A stretch of DNA of 5,520 bases from Bacillota bacterium (GTDB lineage: Bacteria > Bacillota > Negativicutes > Sporomusales > UBA7701): contig JAEZLU010000187.1 in the NCBI GenBank assembly GCA_023415075.1, positions 1 through 5,520 of the forward strand. Direction: 5' to 3'. The notes beneath the pieces are model-generated. The model did no database searches. It saw nothing but the letters and a program-made list of their open reading frames with translations, and was not told the origin of the DNA. Shown here one piece after another: positions 5,378 to 5,520 of this stretch; the stretch's first letter is position 1; every line of letters starts with the position of its first letter. Position numbers and translations under genes: made by a program.

Positions 5378-5520
5378 ATGGAGAAAATGCGCAGATTATT
5401 CACGTCCGAGTCGGTGACCGAGGGTCATCCCGACAAAATCGCCGACCAGATTTCCGACAGCGTCCTCGACGCCATCATCGCCCTCGACCCGATGGCGCGG
5501 GTGGCCTGCGAGACGCTGGT
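5378..5520 (+). CDS. metK: S-adenosylmethionine synthetase (N-terminal part, runs off window)
   Basis: MetK makes S-adenosylmethionine from methionine and ATP, releasing phosphate and pyrophosphate. Only the first 47 codons are in the window. They carry the family's N-terminal signature FTSESVTEGHPDKIADQISD (8-27), including E11, H17 and D19, which correspond to ATP- and metal-binding residues of characterised enzymes. Then follows DSVLDAIIALDP. The ATG at 5378 lies 7 bases after a near-perfect TAGGAGG ribosome site (5364-5370). The in-frame ATG at 5387 is too far (16 bases) to be preferred. The SAM-I riboswitch directly upstream independently supports the identification. The gene is intact as far as visible. 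Confidence 0.97.
   Translation, partial: MEKMRRLFTSESVTEGHPDKIADQISDSVLDAIIALDPMARVACETL

Overview
The window reads as the chromosome of a moderately GC-rich Firmicute. The gene order yicC (yloC) - remA (ylzA) - gmk - rpoZ - coaBC is the well-known Firmicute block. Strong purine-rich ribosome sites, GTG starts and an S-box (SAM-I) riboswitch before metK fit the same group. metK directly after coaBC, next to an HD-GYP gene and a secreted orphan, makes a Negativicutes (Sporomusaceae-like) bacterium my best guess. That placement is an inference from gene order and base composition, not from a search.

Layout. Positions 1-826 (minus strand) hold most of an HD-GYP phosphodiesterase gene whose 3' end lies outside the window. 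Positions 827-1041 form a divergent control region: back-to-back promoters whose -35 boxes lie 10 bp apart, with dyad elements on each promoter. Positions 1042-1644 (plus) encode an unrecognised 200-residue exported protein, closed by a short intrinsic terminator. Positions 1681-1866 are non-coding and lead into a co-directional run: yicC (1867-2751), remA (2819-3085), gmk (3109-3729), rpoZ (3744-3950) and coaBC (3963-5165). A promoter overlapping the coaBC stop codon starts a leader that contains a SAM-I aptamer and its terminator. metK begins at 5378 and runs off the right edge.

How the genes fit together. The run from yicC to coaBC has tight gaps (12-67 bp) and no intrinsic terminator, so it is probably one transcript. 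It joins RNA turnover (YicC), a DNA-binding regulator (RemA), GMP phosphorylation (Gmk), the omega subunit of RNA polymerase (RpoZ) and coenzyme A synthesis from cysteine (CoaBC). No terminator lies between coaBC and the riboswitch, so read-through from the run would also pass the SAM-sensing terminator before reaching metK. The HD-GYP/secreted-protein pair is a separate divergent unit.

I see no mobile element, CRISPR array, tRNA, rRNA or broken gene. The most open questions are the exported orphan and the dyad-rich divergent control region. The rest is a conserved housekeeping locus, and I found no convincing evidence of an undescribed multi-gene system.
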